Source of the DNA: Hutsoniella sourekii ATCC 700629
GTDB lineage: Bacteria > Bacillota > Bacilli > Lactobacillales > Aerococcaceae
Assembly (NCBI RefSeq): GCF_000518205.1
Contig: NZ_JADD01000013.1
Span: forward strand, 1 to 64,000
Reading direction: 5' to 3'
DNA length: 64,000 nt
A model generated the notes under the pieces. The model saw only the letters and a program-made list of their open reading frames with translations, ran no database searches and was not told the DNA's origin. Positions 1 to 8,851 of the stretch are shown here, one piece after another. Position 1 is the first letter of the stretch, and the number at the start of each line of letters is the position of its first letter. The position numbers were made by a program, and so were the translations under genes.

Positions 1-278
1 TCATGAATGTTGAAATGAATAGCTACATCCTGATAAGAAGCGCCGGTCTCCTGCTTAAATCTTAATACATTCAGTTTAAAATTCAATGGATAGTGTTTGT
101 TTGACTTCCTTTTCTTAAGCCCTGACGGGCCTTCCTCTCGAAACTGAGCTACCCATTTTTTGACTAAGGAAGAACTGGAAACGTCATATTTTTTGGTCAG
201 TGACTCGTACCCTAACCGACCTTTTAAGTACTCTTGTACAATTTGTAATTTAAATTCGTAAGAATATTTTTTGGACAT
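1..278 (-). CDS. IS3/IS150-type transposase OrfA, N-terminal part (runs off the window)
   Basis: Reading the minus strand from the ATG at 278 gives an uninterrupted 92-codon frame to the window edge, starting MSKKYSYEFKLQIVQEYLKG. Two helix-turn-helix units are visible (about residues 5-45 and 65-92), with the sequence SSSSLVKKWVAQF between them. This matches the DNA-binding OrfA of IS150-group elements, which is normally fused to the OrfB integrase by -1 frameshifting. The ribosome binding site is the GGGGG run at 286-290, seven bases from the ATG, and it lies inside a hairpin (286-323). The gene is intact as far as it can be seen. Confidence 0.75.
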   Translation of the reverse strand, partial: MSKKYSYEFKLQIVQEYLKGRLGYESLTKKYDVSSSSLVKKWVAQFREEGPSGLKKRKSNKHYPLNFKLNVLRFKQETGASYQDVAIHFNIH

Positions 279-285
279 AAAATAA

Positions 286-323
286 CCCCCAAAAGTTAGA
301 TTTTTAACTCTAACTTTTGGGGG
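286..323. repeat. 15-bp perfect inverted repeat at IS end, hairpin covering the OrfA ribosome binding site
   Basis: Positions 286-300 pair perfectly with 309-323 around an 8-base loop. In minus-strand RNA the second arm contains the G-run that serves as Shine-Dalgarno for OrfA. Readthrough RNA entering the IS from the flanking gene side would fold the site away. A transcript starting inside the loop or inner arm would leave it open. This anti-readthrough design is known in several IS families; its operation here is inferred. Confidence 0.65.
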
Positions 324-331
324 TCAGTACA

Positions 332-532
332 GTACAGGTTAGCTATAGGCTTTTTTGTTTAACAAAATTTTGACTTTTCTACACAAATAATCTATTCTTA
401 GTTCTATGTAGAAGACACCGTAAAGAATATATCCATAAGACTTTAGTCGAGGCTAGTTACCGGCTAACTCAGGAGGATATTTTCTTTTAATTAGTTAATA
501 TCTGACTAATAGATAAAGAAAGGAAGTTAACC
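332..532 (+). promoter_or_regulatory. Leader of the sugar transferase gene with a candidate promoter
   Basis: No gene is seen between the IS end and 533. A candidate sigma-A promoter reads TTGACT (370-375), 17 bases, TATTCT (393-398). The start is served by AAAGGAAG just upstream of the GTG. No hairpin or riboswitch was recognised. The spacer is AT-rich and the IS insertion may have replaced the original upstream sequence. Confidence 0.4.
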
Positions 533-1927
533 GTGGATAATCGCAACGAATGGAATGGGTTGCTGCGAATTTTAGCGGTCATTCTGGGATCTATAGTTTC
601 CCTGGGATGTATTTATATATCTTTTTACCTAAAGTTTTTAGGAGATATTCCCTACCGAAATTTTTCTGCTTTCGAAAATAGTTATCCATTTATTATTATT
701 GGATTTATTGTGATCAATCTCTTGTTTGGTACCTATATTTTCTACAACAAGAGTAAAACAGACCTTTTTTATTTCACCATGTTAAGTCAGCTGTTTTTAA
801 GTTTTTATATGATGGCCATGACTTATGCAGGTTCTTGGCTCACTTTTCCTAGATCTGTCTTACTGGTAAACTTTTTTGTTAGTAGCATTGTGATGTTTCT
901 CTTTAATCTACTGATTTACAAGCTTTATCAGCGATTAAGAGGTCAAAAAAAAGTCTTAGTGGTAGGGGAGAGTGATCGCGCCTTAGAAGCCGTTCGTAAC
1001 TTTGACTCTATGTCCAACCGTCGACATCAGGTGACCCATGTGGTTCTATCTAATTATTTAGTAAATATTCGTAAATTAATTGATCAGGTTGATATTGTTT
1101 ATATCACGGGCAATATTGCCGATGAAGAAGAAAGATTAGCTATTTATGAATTTTTAATGAAGGCCAATAAGAAGCTGTTCTTAAGTACCAATTTTGAAAA
1201 TCTGATGATGGTAAACCCCAATATTATGAACTTTGAAGACGAAAGTATCATTGAAGTTTCTGGCTTTAAGATTTCTGCAGAAGAAGCAGTAGTTAAACGC
1301 TTGATTGACTTAGCAGTCGCTTTAGTTTTATTAGTGGTGACAGCCCCAATTATGCTAGTAACAGCTATTTTGATTAAAGTAGACTCACCTGGACCTATTT
1401 TCTACCGCCAAGAGCGGATTACCAAAGACCAACAGACTTTTGACATTCTCAAGTTTCGCTCCATGAGTGAATCAGCTGAAGCAGAGTCAGGCCCGGTGCT
1501 AGCAAAATCTAATGACAGTCGCATTACTCGCGTAGGTAAATTTATTCGAAGTACGCGTATTGATGAATTACCACAACTGATTAATGTATTAAAAGGAGAT
1601 ATGTCGCTAGTGGGACCAAGACCTGAGCGACCTTATTTTGTCGACCGTTATGCCAAAGAGAACCCCTACTATCTCTTGCGCCATAATGTGCGGGCAGGTA
1701 TTACAGGATATGCTCAAGTCTATGGTAAGTACACAACTGACTTTAATAGTAAATTAAACTTTGATTTACTTTATATTAAGACCTATTCCTTAGCCTTTGA
1801 TTTCAAATTACTGTTTCAAACATTGAAAATTTTATTTGATAAGGTGAGTTCCAGAGGTTTGGACGAGGAAAATAAACGTAAGTCGGATTGGAGCGATTTT
1901 GACAATCAAATTCGTGTAATCAAATAA
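533..1927 (+). CDS. Polyprenyl-phosphate sugar-1-phosphate transferase (exopolysaccharide/capsule initiating enzyme)
   Basis: A membrane enzyme that transfers a sugar-1-phosphate from a nucleotide sugar to undecaprenyl phosphate, the first step of exopolysaccharide or capsule synthesis. About four N-terminal membrane segments (residues 10-35, 51-71, 78-100, 108-130) are followed by a Rossmann-like cytoplasmic part (about 138-235). A further hydrophobic segment (255-280) leads into the bacterial sugar transferase domain with SPGPIFYRQERI, FDILKFRSM, IDELPQLINVLKGDMSLVGP and RPE. This is the WcaJ/CpsE architecture and length. The start is GTG with AAAGGAAG upstream. It stands alone: no glycosyltransferases follow, and an IS end lies upstream, so a former polysaccharide cluster may have been cut. 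The sugar cannot be told from sequence. Confidence 0.85.
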   Translation: MDNRNEWNGLLRILAVILGSIVSLGCIYISFYLKFLGDIPYRNFSAFENSYPFIIIGFIVINLLFGTYIFYNKSKTDLFYFTMLSQLFLSFYMMAMTYAGSWLTFPRSVLLVNFFVSSIVMFLFNLLIYKLYQRLRGQKKVLVVGESDRALEAVRNFDSMSNRRHQVTHVVLSNYLVNIRKLIDQVDIVYITGNIADEEERLAIYEFLMKANKKLFLSTNFENLMMVNPNIMNFEDESIIEVSGFKISAEEAVVKRLIDLAVALVLLVVTAPIMLVTAILIKVDSPGPIFYRQERITKDQQTFDILKFRSMSESAEAESGPVLAKSNDSRITRVGKFIRSTRIDELPQLINVLKGDMSLVGPRPERPYFVDRYAKENPYYLLRHNVRAGITGYAQVYGKYTTDFNSKLNFDLLYIKTYSLAFDFKLLFQTLKILFDKVSSRGLDEENKRKSDWSDFDNQIRVIK

Positions 1928-1943
1928 GATGATTTGAATAACT

Positions 1944-1967
1944 GACACCCTTCGGGGTGTCTTTTTT
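1944..1967 (+). terminator. Rho-independent terminator after sugar transferase
   Basis: GACACCC pairs with GGGTGTC around a TTCG tetraloop and is followed by seven T. Confidence 0.9.
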
Positions 1968-2033
1968 GATGATTATTGATTGCTAAGAATGTCTTATTTA
2001 TGGTACTCTTAGGGCAAAGGAGGAGATTCTATC

Positions 2034-3050
2034 ATGAAATTTGCTAAATGGTTACTTAGTCTGAGTTCACTAGGACTTGTGTTTGCTCCATTAAATAATG
2101 TCGTAAAGGCTGAAGCAATTGATTCAAAAACAATCTTAAAAGAATTACAAGAAGCCAATCAAGATGTTAATTCCTTAGCTGGACATGGTGAAGTGAGTAT
2201 TTCCGTTGGAGATGATACCAATAAATTAGTGGATGGTAAGGCAAACGGTGACATTAAGATCCAAATGGAACCTTTCGCACTACAAGCTAATATTCAAGCA
2301 GATGGAGTCTTGGAAGATTTTGTCGCTGAGGATGAAGCAGAAGAAGAAAGTGAGCCAATGCCACTTAATTTCTCCGGTTCTGTGACAATTCTAGACAATA
2401 TCATTTACTTCTATGATGGATCTGCATGGACGGTTCAGGATATTTCCGATGAAATCGGTGAATTTGAAACCGCATATGAACAATCAAAACAGGAGGCAGA
2501 AACAAATACGGAATTAATTGATCAATTGAATGCTGAACTAAGTGAGGTTACTGAGACTGATACAGAATATATTGTCAGCATTAAATCCGATCTTGATGTC
2601 GATACCTTGTATGATCAATTAAACGAAACCTTTGATTTCGATAAAATCATTCAAGAATCAATCGATCAAGCCCGCCAAGTCCAAGAAGAAGCTTTGACAG
2701 CTGAGGATGAGGCTCAAATTAAAGAAGTTCAAGAAAAAGCGATCAAAGCAGGTTTAGCTGGTATTCAAGAAAGTGAAGCCCGCTATGATAAAGAAAGCAA
2801 GATGCTAAAAGAAATGACACTTAAGTTTGCTCTAAGTCCAGAACAGATTGCTGAAGTTGTTGGCACGGACCTTGAGGAGGTAGGGGGTATTTCTGTTAAT
2901 GTAGAGTACCACTTAGTTATCGATGAGTATGGACAAGATGTCGACATTCAAGTTCCTGCCGATGCTCCAACCTTTGATCAAGCTGAGGAAGAAGTGACCG
3001 ATACTGAGTCTACTAGCTCTGAAGAAAGTGCTAGCTCTCAAGCGGCTTAA
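2034..3050 (+). CDS. Secreted acidic protein of unknown function
   Basis: Not assigned to a named family. A signal peptide (residues 1-26: lysines, hydrophobic stretch, then VVKAEA) without a lipobox cysteine suggests release to the cell surface or medium. The mature protein is very acidic, with a low-complexity Glu/Ser/Thr tail (about 315-338). Alternating strand-like segments such as GHGEVSISVGDD and FSGSVTILDNIIYFYDGSAW, plus a coiled helix near 160-250, recall the DUF6612/LppX-like outer-surface folds; this is only a resemblance. It has its own AAAGGAGGAG ribosome site and is flanked by terminators on both sides, so it is monocistronic. Confidence 0.7.
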   Translation: MKFAKWLLSLSSLGLVFAPLNNVVKAEAIDSKTILKELQEANQDVNSLAGHGEVSISVGDDTNKLVDGKANGDIKIQMEPFALQANIQADGVLEDFVAEDEAEEESEPMPLNFSGSVTILDNIIYFYDGSAWTVQDISDEIGEFETAYEQSKQEAETNTELIDQLNAELSEVTETDTEYIVSIKSDLDVDTLYDQLNETFDFDKIIQESIDQARQVQEEALTAEDEAQIKEVQEKAIKAGLAGIQESEARYDKESKMLKEMTLKFALSPEQIAEVVGTDLEEVGGISVNVEYHLVIDEYGQDVDIQVPADAPTFDQAEEEVTDTESTSSEESASSQAA

Positions 3051-3082
3051 ATTGTTTCAACACTCATAAGCAATCAAAATTC

Positions 3083-3126
3083 AAGGATATTCTCTCTTTT
3101 TCAAAGAGGGAATGTCCTTTTTTTTT
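3083..3126 (+). terminator. Rho-independent terminator after the secreted protein
   Basis: AAGGATATTCTCTCTT pairs, with small mismatches, with AAGAGGGAATGTCCTT and is followed by a long T tract. Confidence 0.85.
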
Positions 3127-3197
3127 GTGCAAAATTTTGATAATTGGAATGAATTAGGGTTAAATAAGCGAGTAAATAAGTCATAGAGCGCTTTTTA

Positions 3198-3206
3198 TGG
3201 TACAAT
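3198..3206 (+). promoter_or_regulatory. Extended -10 promoter of pncB-nadE
   Basis: TGG-TACAAT is an extended -10 element about 30 bases upstream of the pncB start; no good -35 hexamer is seen. Confidence 0.5.
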
Positions 3207-3243
3207 ATCTCTAATAAATCCCAAGTAGATAGGATGGATGACC

Positions 3244-4728
3244 ATGTACAATTATGAAGATGACAGCCTCATGCTTCACACAGACTTATACCAGATCAAT
3301 ATGCTGGAGACTTATTGGCGAGCTGGCATTGACCAAAGACCCGCTGTTTTCGAAGCTTATTTCCGTAGTTTACCTTTTGAAAATGGCTATGCCATCTTTG
3401 CTGGCTTGGAACGAATTGTCAATTATACCAATGGGTTGAAGTTTTCCCAAGAGGATTTGGATTATCTTCGTGAATTGGGGAACTATCAGGAAGATTTTCT
3501 GACTTATTTAAGCGAAATTGATTTCAAGTTGACCATTCGCTCGATGAGAGAAGGCGAGCTTTGCTTTGCTAATGAGCCTCTGATCCAGGTCGAAGGCCCG
3601 CTAGGTCAGTGTCAATTAGTTGAGACTGCGATTTTGAATATTATCAACTATCAAACACTTATTGCCACTAAGGCGGCCCGGATTCGCTCTGTAGTGGGCG
3701 AAGGCGATACTATAGCTGAATTCGGAGCTCGCAGAGCTCAAGAAATGGATGCGGCCTTGTGGGGAGCAAGAGCTGCTTATATTGGTGGCTTTGATTCGAC
3801 AAGTAATGTACGAGCAGGTAAATTATTTGGTGTTCCAGTTTCTGGTACCCACGCCCATTCACTTGTTCAAGCTTACCGAGATGAATATGAGGCTTTTAAG
3901 GCTTATGCTTCAACGCATAAAGATGTTATCTTCTTGGTCGACACTTATGATACCTTACGTTCAGGTGTGCCAACAGCTATTCGAGTGGCTAAGGAAATGG
4001 GCGATAAGATTAACTTTATTGGGGTTAGAATTGATTCTGGGGATATTACTTATCAATCCAAACGTATCCGTGAACAATTAGATGATGCTGGATTCCCGGA
4101 TGCCCGGATTGTAGCGTCTAATGACCTAGACGAGAAGACGATCTTAAACTTAAGAATGCAGGGGGCCAAGGTTAATGATTGGGGGATTGGAACAAAACTG
4201 ATCACAGCTTTTGACCAACCAGCTCTAGGGGCAGTTTATAAATTAGTGAGTATCGATAATGGCTCTGGTCAACTTGTGCCGACAATGAAATTGTCTAGCA
4301 ACGCTTCTAAAATGACAACGCCAGGTGTTAAACAGGTCTGGCGCATTAATCGTAATGAGGATGGAAAGTCAGAAGGCGATTATGTAGCCTTTAATTATGA
4401 ACGACCTGATCAATTAGATGAGCTCTTTATGTTTCATCCGGTCCATACTTATATCAATAAAACCGTCAAAGACTTTACAGCCCGTCCGCTTCTTCATGAT
4501 ATTTTTAAAGCTGGTAAGCAAGTTTATAAATTACCTAATATCAACGAAATCCGGGAATATGCCAAAGAGAATTATATGGGACTTTGGGATGAATATCGTC
4601 GCATCCTAAATCCAGAACAGTATCCAGTAGACTTGTCTCAGGACTTGTATGATACTAAAATGGAAAGTATAGCAGAGATTCGTGATTCAGTGGATGAAAT
4701 GGTTGCCCGAATCGAAGAGGAGAATTAA
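3244..4728 (+). CDS. pncB: Nicotinate phosphoribosyltransferase
   Basis: Converts nicotinate and PRPP (with ATP) to nicotinate mononucleotide, the Preiss-Handler entry to NAD. Family marks include the N-terminal [23 protein letters not shown] and GFDSTSNV, the active-site-region GTHAHS, and the phosphate-binding VRIDSGD. About 494 residues is normal for the Gram-positive form. The frame allows ATG at 3238, but AGGATGG at 3231-3237 abuts it; the ATG at 3244 has proper spacing and gives MYNYEDD, so I prefer it. Two bases separate its stop from nadE, so the two NAD salvage steps are cotranscribed. No de novo NAD genes are seen here. Confidence 0.95.
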   Translation: MYNYEDDSLMLHTDLYQINMLETYWRAGIDQRPAVFEAYFRSLPFENGYAIFAGLERIVNYTNGLKFSQEDLDYLRELGNYQEDFLTYLSEIDFKLTIRSMREGELCFANEPLIQVEGPLGQCQLVETAILNIINYQTLIATKAARIRSVVGEGDTIAEFGARRAQEMDAALWGARAAYIGGFDSTSNVRAGKLFGVPVSGTHAHSLVQAYRDEYEAFKAYASTHKDVIFLVDTYDTLRSGVPTAIRVAKEMGDKINFIGVRIDSGDITYQSKRIREQLDDAGFPDARIVASNDLDEKTILNLRMQGAKVNDWGIGTKLITAFDQPALGAVYKLVSIDNGSGQLVPTMKLSSNASKMTTPGVKQVWRINRNEDGKSEGDYVAFNYERPDQLDELFMFHPVHTYINKTVKDFTARPLLHDIFKAGKQVYKLPNINEIREYAKENYMGLWDEYRRILNPEQYPVDLSQDLYDTKMESIAEIRDSVDEMVARIEEEN

Positions 4729-4730
4729 AG

Positions 4731-5558
4731 ATGCGTTCATTACAAGCTGAAATCATTCAGGCCTTAGCTGTTCAACCCGAAATTGATCCGGCTTATCAGG
4801 TAAGATGGTCGGTTAACTTTCTAAAAGAATATTTATTAAAGCATGCGGGGCTCTTCACTTATGTTCTAGGAATTAGTGGTGGGCAGGATTCCACATTGGT
4901 AGGAAGACTGGCTCAGATTGCTGTCGAAGAGCTACGTCAGGAAACAAAGGATAACCGTTATCAATTTATAGCCGTTCGATTGCCATACGGTACTCAAGCA
5001 GATGAGGCGGATGCTCAAGCGGCTCTAGATTTTATCCAACCTGACCAACGAATGGTGGTGGATATTAAACCTGCTACTGATGCCATGGTGAATTCCTTAG
5101 TTCATAATGATTTAACAATTAGTGATTATAATAAGGGTAACATTAAAGCAAGACAGCGAATGATTGCCCAATATGCGATTGCAGGTCAGGTTAGTGGAGC
5201 GGTATTAGGTACAGATCACGCAGCTGAAAGTGTAACTGGTTTTTATACCAAGTTTGGAGATGGTGCTTGTGATGTTGCACCGATTTGGCGCTTGAATAAA
5301 AGACAGGGTCGCCAATTATTAGAGTATTTACAAGCTCCCGAAGCTTTATATCTCAAAGTTCCTACTGCCGACTTGGAAGAAGACCGTCCAATGCTTTCGG
5401 ATGAAGTTGCGCTTGGCGTGAGTTATGAAGCTATTGATGACTACCTAGAAGGACGCGTCGTCACTGATCAAGAAGCTGAAGTAATTGAATCTTGGTATTT
5501 AAAAACTCAGCACAAACGCCATCTGCCTATCACTATTTATGATCAATTTTGGCGCTAA
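4731..5558 (+). CDS. nadE: NH3-dependent NAD+ synthetase
   Basis: Amidates deamido-NAD to NAD using ATP and ammonia. The ATP-pyrophosphatase loop SGGQDST lies at residues 49-55. GTDHAAE and the C-terminal [15 protein letters not shown] region are also characteristic. At 275 residues it is the short ammonia-dependent form with no glutaminase domain. The ribosome site AGAGGAG sits in the end of pncB, and the two genes are separated by two bases. It probably acts on the product of NadD, whose gene is not in this window. Confidence 0.95.
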   Translation: MRSLQAEIIQALAVQPEIDPAYQVRWSVNFLKEYLLKHAGLFTYVLGISGGQDSTLVGRLAQIAVEELRQETKDNRYQFIAVRLPYGTQADEADAQAALDFIQPDQRMVVDIKPATDAMVNSLVHNDLTISDYNKGNIKARQRMIAQYAIAGQVSGAVLGTDHAAESVTGFYTKFGDGACDVAPIWRLNKRQGRQLLEYLQAPEALYLKVPTADLEEDRPMLSDEVALGVSYEAIDDYLEGRVVTDQEAEVIESWYLKTQHKRHLPITIYDQFWR

Positions 5559-5563
5559 TCATC

Positions 5564-5608
5564 AAGCTAGTCTGGATCCCATTTGGGAAGACTAGCTTTT
5601 TTATTTTC
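5564..5608 (+). terminator. Rho-independent terminator after nadE
   Basis: AAGCTAGTCT pairs with AGACTAGCTT and is followed by a T-rich tract. Confidence 0.85.
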
Positions 5609-5648
5609 TAAGTCTAGTTGAGTGAGAACTTGTAATAGAGGAAGTGGT

Positions 5649-6530
5649 ATGAAAGTGAAAACAGCGATAATAATTGATAGTTCTGCTGGGATCTCGGAAT
5701 TAAATGCTCATCCAGACGTCTATCAGGTTGATTTATCAATCATTAAATTCAATGATGAAGTATTAGATGATCTTTACAATGAAAGTGAAATTGAGAAATT
5801 TTATCAATTTTTGAGTCAGGAGAAAGAATTACCGACTACCTCTCAACCAGCTCCAGCTGAATTTCTTCAAATACTAGACGAAATGAAGCGTATAGGATAC
5901 GACCAGGTGATCGGGCTCTTTTTAGCTGACGCCTTGAGTGGGACCGCGCAAACCTGTCGCATACTCTTAGAAAGCTATCAAGAAGACTTTGAAAGCTTAG
6001 TGATCGATACAGCCGGGGCTTCCTTAAAAATACAATACATGGTTGACCAGACTTTAAAGGCTGTGGAACAAGGTTTCAATCTAGAAGAGATTCAAGCAAT
6101 TCTAGTCAGAATTGCTCAGGAAGCAAACATCTATTTAATGGTAGATAGCCTGGATAATTTAGCCAAGGGAGGGCGAATTGGAGCAGCTTCTGCGCTCATC
6201 GGAACAGCCTTGAGTATTAAGCCTATCCTGAGGATTGGATCGGAGGGCTCGATAGAATTATTTGATAAGGTTCGTACTAAAAAGAAAGCCTTAAATCGGA
6301 TGATTGATCAAGTATTGCTTGAAGCCAAGAAATATGGATCTGATTTTGATATAGGGATTGCTCATACAGGAGCAGAAAAAGAGGTTGAATACGTTTGCAA
6401 TGCTATCCAAGAGCAATTAGCTAGCCCAGTTTCTTTTAAGATAGCCTGGCTAACACCGGTGATAGGTATTCATACAGGAACTGGTGCCTTAGGAATGATG
6501 GTCTTACCTCATCGTCCGGAAGAGATGTAA
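5649..6530 (+). CDS. DegV family fatty-acid-binding protein
   Basis: DegV proteins bind a fatty acid between two domains; several act as FakB subunits that present fatty acids to the kinase FakA. Seen here: the N-terminal IIIDSSAGI, the PTTSQPAPAEF segment containing the conserved T-S-Q-P, LSGTAQTC, and SLDNLAKGGRIGAASALIG. The ATG at 5649 follows AGAGGAAG at good spacing; an in-frame GTG at 5622 lacks a ribosome site. At 293 residues it is of family length. No fakA neighbour is present, so the FakB role is inferred from family only. Single gene, ended by the strong palindrome at 6560-6616. Confidence 0.88.
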   Translation: MKVKTAIIIDSSAGISELNAHPDVYQVDLSIIKFNDEVLDDLYNESEIEKFYQFLSQEKELPTTSQPAPAEFLQILDEMKRIGYDQVIGLFLADALSGTAQTCRILLESYQEDFESLVIDTAGASLKIQYMVDQTLKAVEQGFNLEEIQAILVRIAQEANIYLMVDSLDNLAKGGRIGAASALIGTALSIKPILRIGSEGSIELFDKVRTKKKALNRMIDQVLLEAKKYGSDFDIGIAHTGAEKEVEYVCNAIQEQLASPVSFKIAWLTPVIGIHTGTGALGMMVLPHRPEEM

Positions 6531-6559
6531 CATCCTGTTTCAATAAAAAGCATCAGCTG

Positions 6560-6616
6560 ATGAACGGACCCCCTAATATTGGATTTTATTGGTCCAACAT
6601 TAGGGGGTCCGTTCAT
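6560..6616. terminator. Bidirectional terminator-like palindrome between degV and yigZ; arms resemble IS ends
   Basis: 6560-6583 pairs with 6593-6616 (24 pairs, one mismatch) around a 9-base loop, followed by T-rich sequence on the plus strand. It separates two convergent genes and probably terminates degV. The 23-nt arm starting TGAACGGACCCCC matches the IS end at the left of the window (TGTACTGACCCCC) at 17 of 23 positions, so it may derive from an IS3-type element. See findings. Confidence 0.75.
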
Positions 6617-6621
6617 TTTTA

Positions 6622-7266
6622 TTATTTATTGATAGGAAGATTAATTGTCTTTTTGCCAAGATGTTCAAAATCAACTTGGCCACTAAAACGCTCAGTTAGA
6701 GCATCTAGGAGTTGATTTGTTTCTTCTTCATGGCTTGCTAATTGATAGGTGACCTGGTCTGTATATTGGGTGTCCAGGACTGTGATTTTGAGGGTCGTTG
6801 TTTCCAAAAAATATTGAAACAAATCAATTTGAGAATAGTCCAGCTGGATTTCAAGAAGGTCTTGAGTAATATTTTGAATAATGATAGCTTTTTTTAAGGC
6901 TTCAGAAACCGCACTACTATAAGCTCGTATCAGCCCACCTGCGCCAAGTTTAACGCCGCCGAAATAACGGACAACAACGGCCATAATGAAGGTGAGGTCA
7001 TTTTGTTTTAAAACTTCGAGCATTGGAACACCAGCCGTACCACTTGGTTCGCCATCATCATGGGCTCTTTGGACAGAAGCATCTTCTTCTAGAATAAAAG
7101 CTTGGCAATGATGAGTGGCTTTATAGTGTTCTTTACGTATTTGCTTAAGGTGTTGCTGGAACTCCTCTTCAGAATGAATGGGGATTAAGTAGGTAATGAA
7201 GCGAGATTTTTTGATTTCGATTTCATCCATAAGAGGTTCTTTAATACTGTAATAATTTGCAGACAT
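6622..7266 (-). CDS. YigZ/IMPACT family protein
   Basis: Member of the UPF0029/IMPACT family. The N-terminal domain carries KSRFITYLIP, HHCQAF and DDGEPSGTAG, followed by VRYFGGVKLGAGGLIRAYSSAV; a C-terminal ferredoxin-like domain follows. The molecular role in bacteria is not settled. The frame opens with ATG at 7275, but AAAGG directly abuts it, while the ATG at 7266 (MSANYYSI) is nine bases from that AAAGG, so I take 7266. Length of 214 is usual. It is convergent with degV and stands alone. Confidence 0.9.
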   Translation of the reverse strand: MSANYYSIKEPLMDEIEIKKSRFITYLIPIHSEEEFQQHLKQIRKEHYKATHHCQAFILEEDASVQRAHDDGEPSGTAGVPMLEVLKQNDLTFIMAVVVRYFGGVKLGAGGLIRAYSSAVSEALKKAIIIQNITQDLLEIQLDYSQIDLFQYFLETTTLKITVLDTQYTDQVTYQLASHEEETNQLLDALTERFSGQVDFEHLGKKTINLPINK

Positions 7267-7356
7267 TGAATTCATCCTTTGTTTTCTATTTACTGGGGGT
7301 AATCTGCCTCATTATAACATGATGAATTCTGTATAAACAAGTCACACACTGGTCAT

Positions 7357-7383
7357 AAAAAAACGCAAGCCCGAAGGCTTGCG
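7357..7383 (-). terminator. Rho-independent terminator of the NADH oxidase gene
   Basis: On the minus strand CGCAAGCC pairs with GGCTTGCG around a four-base loop, followed by seven T. Confidence 0.9.
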
Positions 7384-7397
7384 CTCATCATTTCAAA

Positions 7398-8765
7398 TTA
7401 GAAGATTTCCTTGTCACTACCGAATGTTTCACCCAAAGCTTGTTGGGCTAATACGTTCAAGAAGTTCCATGGACGATCATATTCTGGTTGGAAGAAGAAG
7501 TCAGCAAGGGCTAAATCTTCTAGTGTCCAGCCAGCAGAAATAGCGACAGATAACGCATTGATGGCAACCATGACATCTTTTTCAGACATCAATTGAGCTC
7601 CTAAGATTCGATGGCTATCTTTTTCGTAGTGAACTTTCATATGGATGGTTGTATCGTCTCCGATAAATTTAGGTAAGATTAATTCCTCATGGTACTTACT
7701 TTCAACATCCAAGTCGATGCCACGTTCAACATCAATATCTTTGATTCCGGTACAAGCAAAGTGGTAGTCAAATAGGCTGAGACCTGAAGTACCTGAAACC
7801 GCAGGCATGGTGAATTTATTTTCGCCAGCAGCAATGTTTTTAGCAGCAATAACACCTTGACGGCGAGCATTTGAAGCTAAGGCGATCGCACGGGCGTCTC
7901 CAGTTGGGGCAAATGGGATATGAGTGGCGTCGCCAGCTACATAAATATCCTCAACACCTTCTGCCTGCATGTGTTCGTCAACAGCTACAAAACCGCGATC
8001 ATTGACAGTTAGAGTATCTTTCAACCAAGCGGTATTAGGACGAACCCCTACAGCCATGACGACAGTATCTGCTTCATATTCACCCTTGTCTGTTACGACC
8101 TTGGCTACTTTACCATCTTCAGCAACAATTTCCTGAACTTTTTCTCCACCTTGGAAGGTCATGCCTTTTTCTTTAGCATTTTCTTGCAAGATGTCTGTGA
8201 ATTCCTTGTCCAAGTAGGTTGGTAAGATAGTGTCTAAGGAGTCAATAACAGTGGTTTCAATGCCTTTTTTAACAAAAGCTTCAGCCACTTCAATACCGAT
8301 ATATCCCCCACCGACAACAACCGCTTTTTTAGCAGAATCCATCCGTGTTTTGACTTTATCAGCCCACTCACGACCACGTAAGTAGTAAACATGTTCACTA
8401 TCAATACCAGGAATTGGGATTTCAACTGGAACTGCACCAGGACTTAGGAAAAGCTTGTCATAAGAAGCTTCCTCTTCACCTTCTTGAGTTTTAACAGTAA
8501 TTTTCTTGGCTTCTGGATCTAGGGCGATGACATCACTGTTCATATGGACATGGACACCCTGAGCCTTATACGAATCTTCATTAGCATAGTGCAAACTGTC
8601 TAATGATGGAGAGATTCCCTCTAAGTAACTTTGAATACCACATGATAGGAATGAAGCGGTAGAGCCCCGTTCGTATAGATGGATTTCTACATCCGGAACT
8701 TCCTTAAGTAAAGTCTGGACAGCTTCATAACCCGCATGAGAGGTACCAACAACGATTACTTTCAT
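7398..8765 (-). CDS. nox: FAD-dependent NADH oxidase (CoA-disulfide reductase family), probably water-forming
   Basis: Oxidises NADH with O2 on FAD; in lactic-acid-type bacteria the water-forming enzyme regenerates NAD+ and removes oxygen. Seen: the N-terminal dinucleotide fold VIVVGTSHAGYEA, the single redox-active cysteine in LSCGIQ (Cys42), the NAD fold VVVGGGYIGIEVAEAF near 150, the FAD-contact IYVAGDAT, and a C-terminal dimerisation domain ending with QPEYDRPWNFLN. At 455 residues it fits Nox; the water versus peroxide product and overlap with CoA-disulfide reductases cannot be fixed from sequence. Ribosome site AGGAGGAA. A cre-like site overlaps the likely -10 region. Confidence 0.88.
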   Translation of the reverse strand: MKVIVVGTSHAGYEAVQTLLKEVPDVEIHLYERGSTASFLSCGIQSYLEGISPSLDSLHYANEDSYKAQGVHVHMNSDVIALDPEAKKITVKTQEGEEEASYDKLFLSPGAVPVEIPIPGIDSEHVYYLRGREWADKVKTRMDSAKKAVVVGGGYIGIEVAEAFVKKGIETTVIDSLDTILPTYLDKEFTDILQENAKEKGMTFQGGEKVQEIVAEDGKVAKVVTDKGEYEADTVVMAVGVRPNTAWLKDTLTVNDRGFVAVDEHMQAEGVEDIYVAGDATHIPFAPTGDARAIALASNARRQGVIAAKNIAAGENKFTMPAVSGTSGLSLFDYHFACTGIKDIDVERGIDLDVESKYHEELILPKFIGDDTTIHMKVHYEKDSHRILGAQLMSEKDVMVAINALSVAISAGWTLEDLALADFFFQPEYDRPWNFLNVLAQQALGETFGSDKEIF

Positions 8766-8802
8766 TTACAATTCCTCCTAATAGTTTATTGGTAATTTAA
8801 AT

Positions 8803-8816
8803 GTAAACGTTATACT
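8803..8816. promoter_or_regulatory. Imperfect cre-like (CcpA) site over the presumed nox -10 element
   Basis: TGTAAACGTTATAC matches the CcpA consensus TGWAANCGNTNWCA at 12 of 14 positions, with one strong half. It overlaps a candidate minus-strand -10 (TATAAC, 8815-8810). Carbon catabolite control of nox is plausible but unproven. Confidence 0.3.
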
Positions 8817-8851
8817 AGGGGAATTCAAATAATTTGCTCAGATTGTAATCG

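Larger units (their letters stand above)
1..331 (-). mobile_element. IS3-family (IS150-type) insertion sequence, 5' end, truncated by window edge
   Basis: The minus strand carries the first part of an IS3-type OrfA and, upstream of it, a terminal sequence reading TGTACTGACCCCC, which is the TG-started end typical of this family. I place the outer end at about 331; the short direct repeat GTACA/GTACA at 327-336 makes the exact end ambiguous by 5 bp. The rest of the element, including OrfB, lies beyond position 1. Family assignment comes from the end sequence and the double helix-turn-helix OrfA. Confidence 0.75.

Noticed and set aside
607-620. ATGTATTTATATAT resembling the comFA/ssb motif
   Set aside because: It lies inside the first membrane segment of the sugar transferase coding region and shares only the AT-rich part; coincidence of Tyr/Ile codons.
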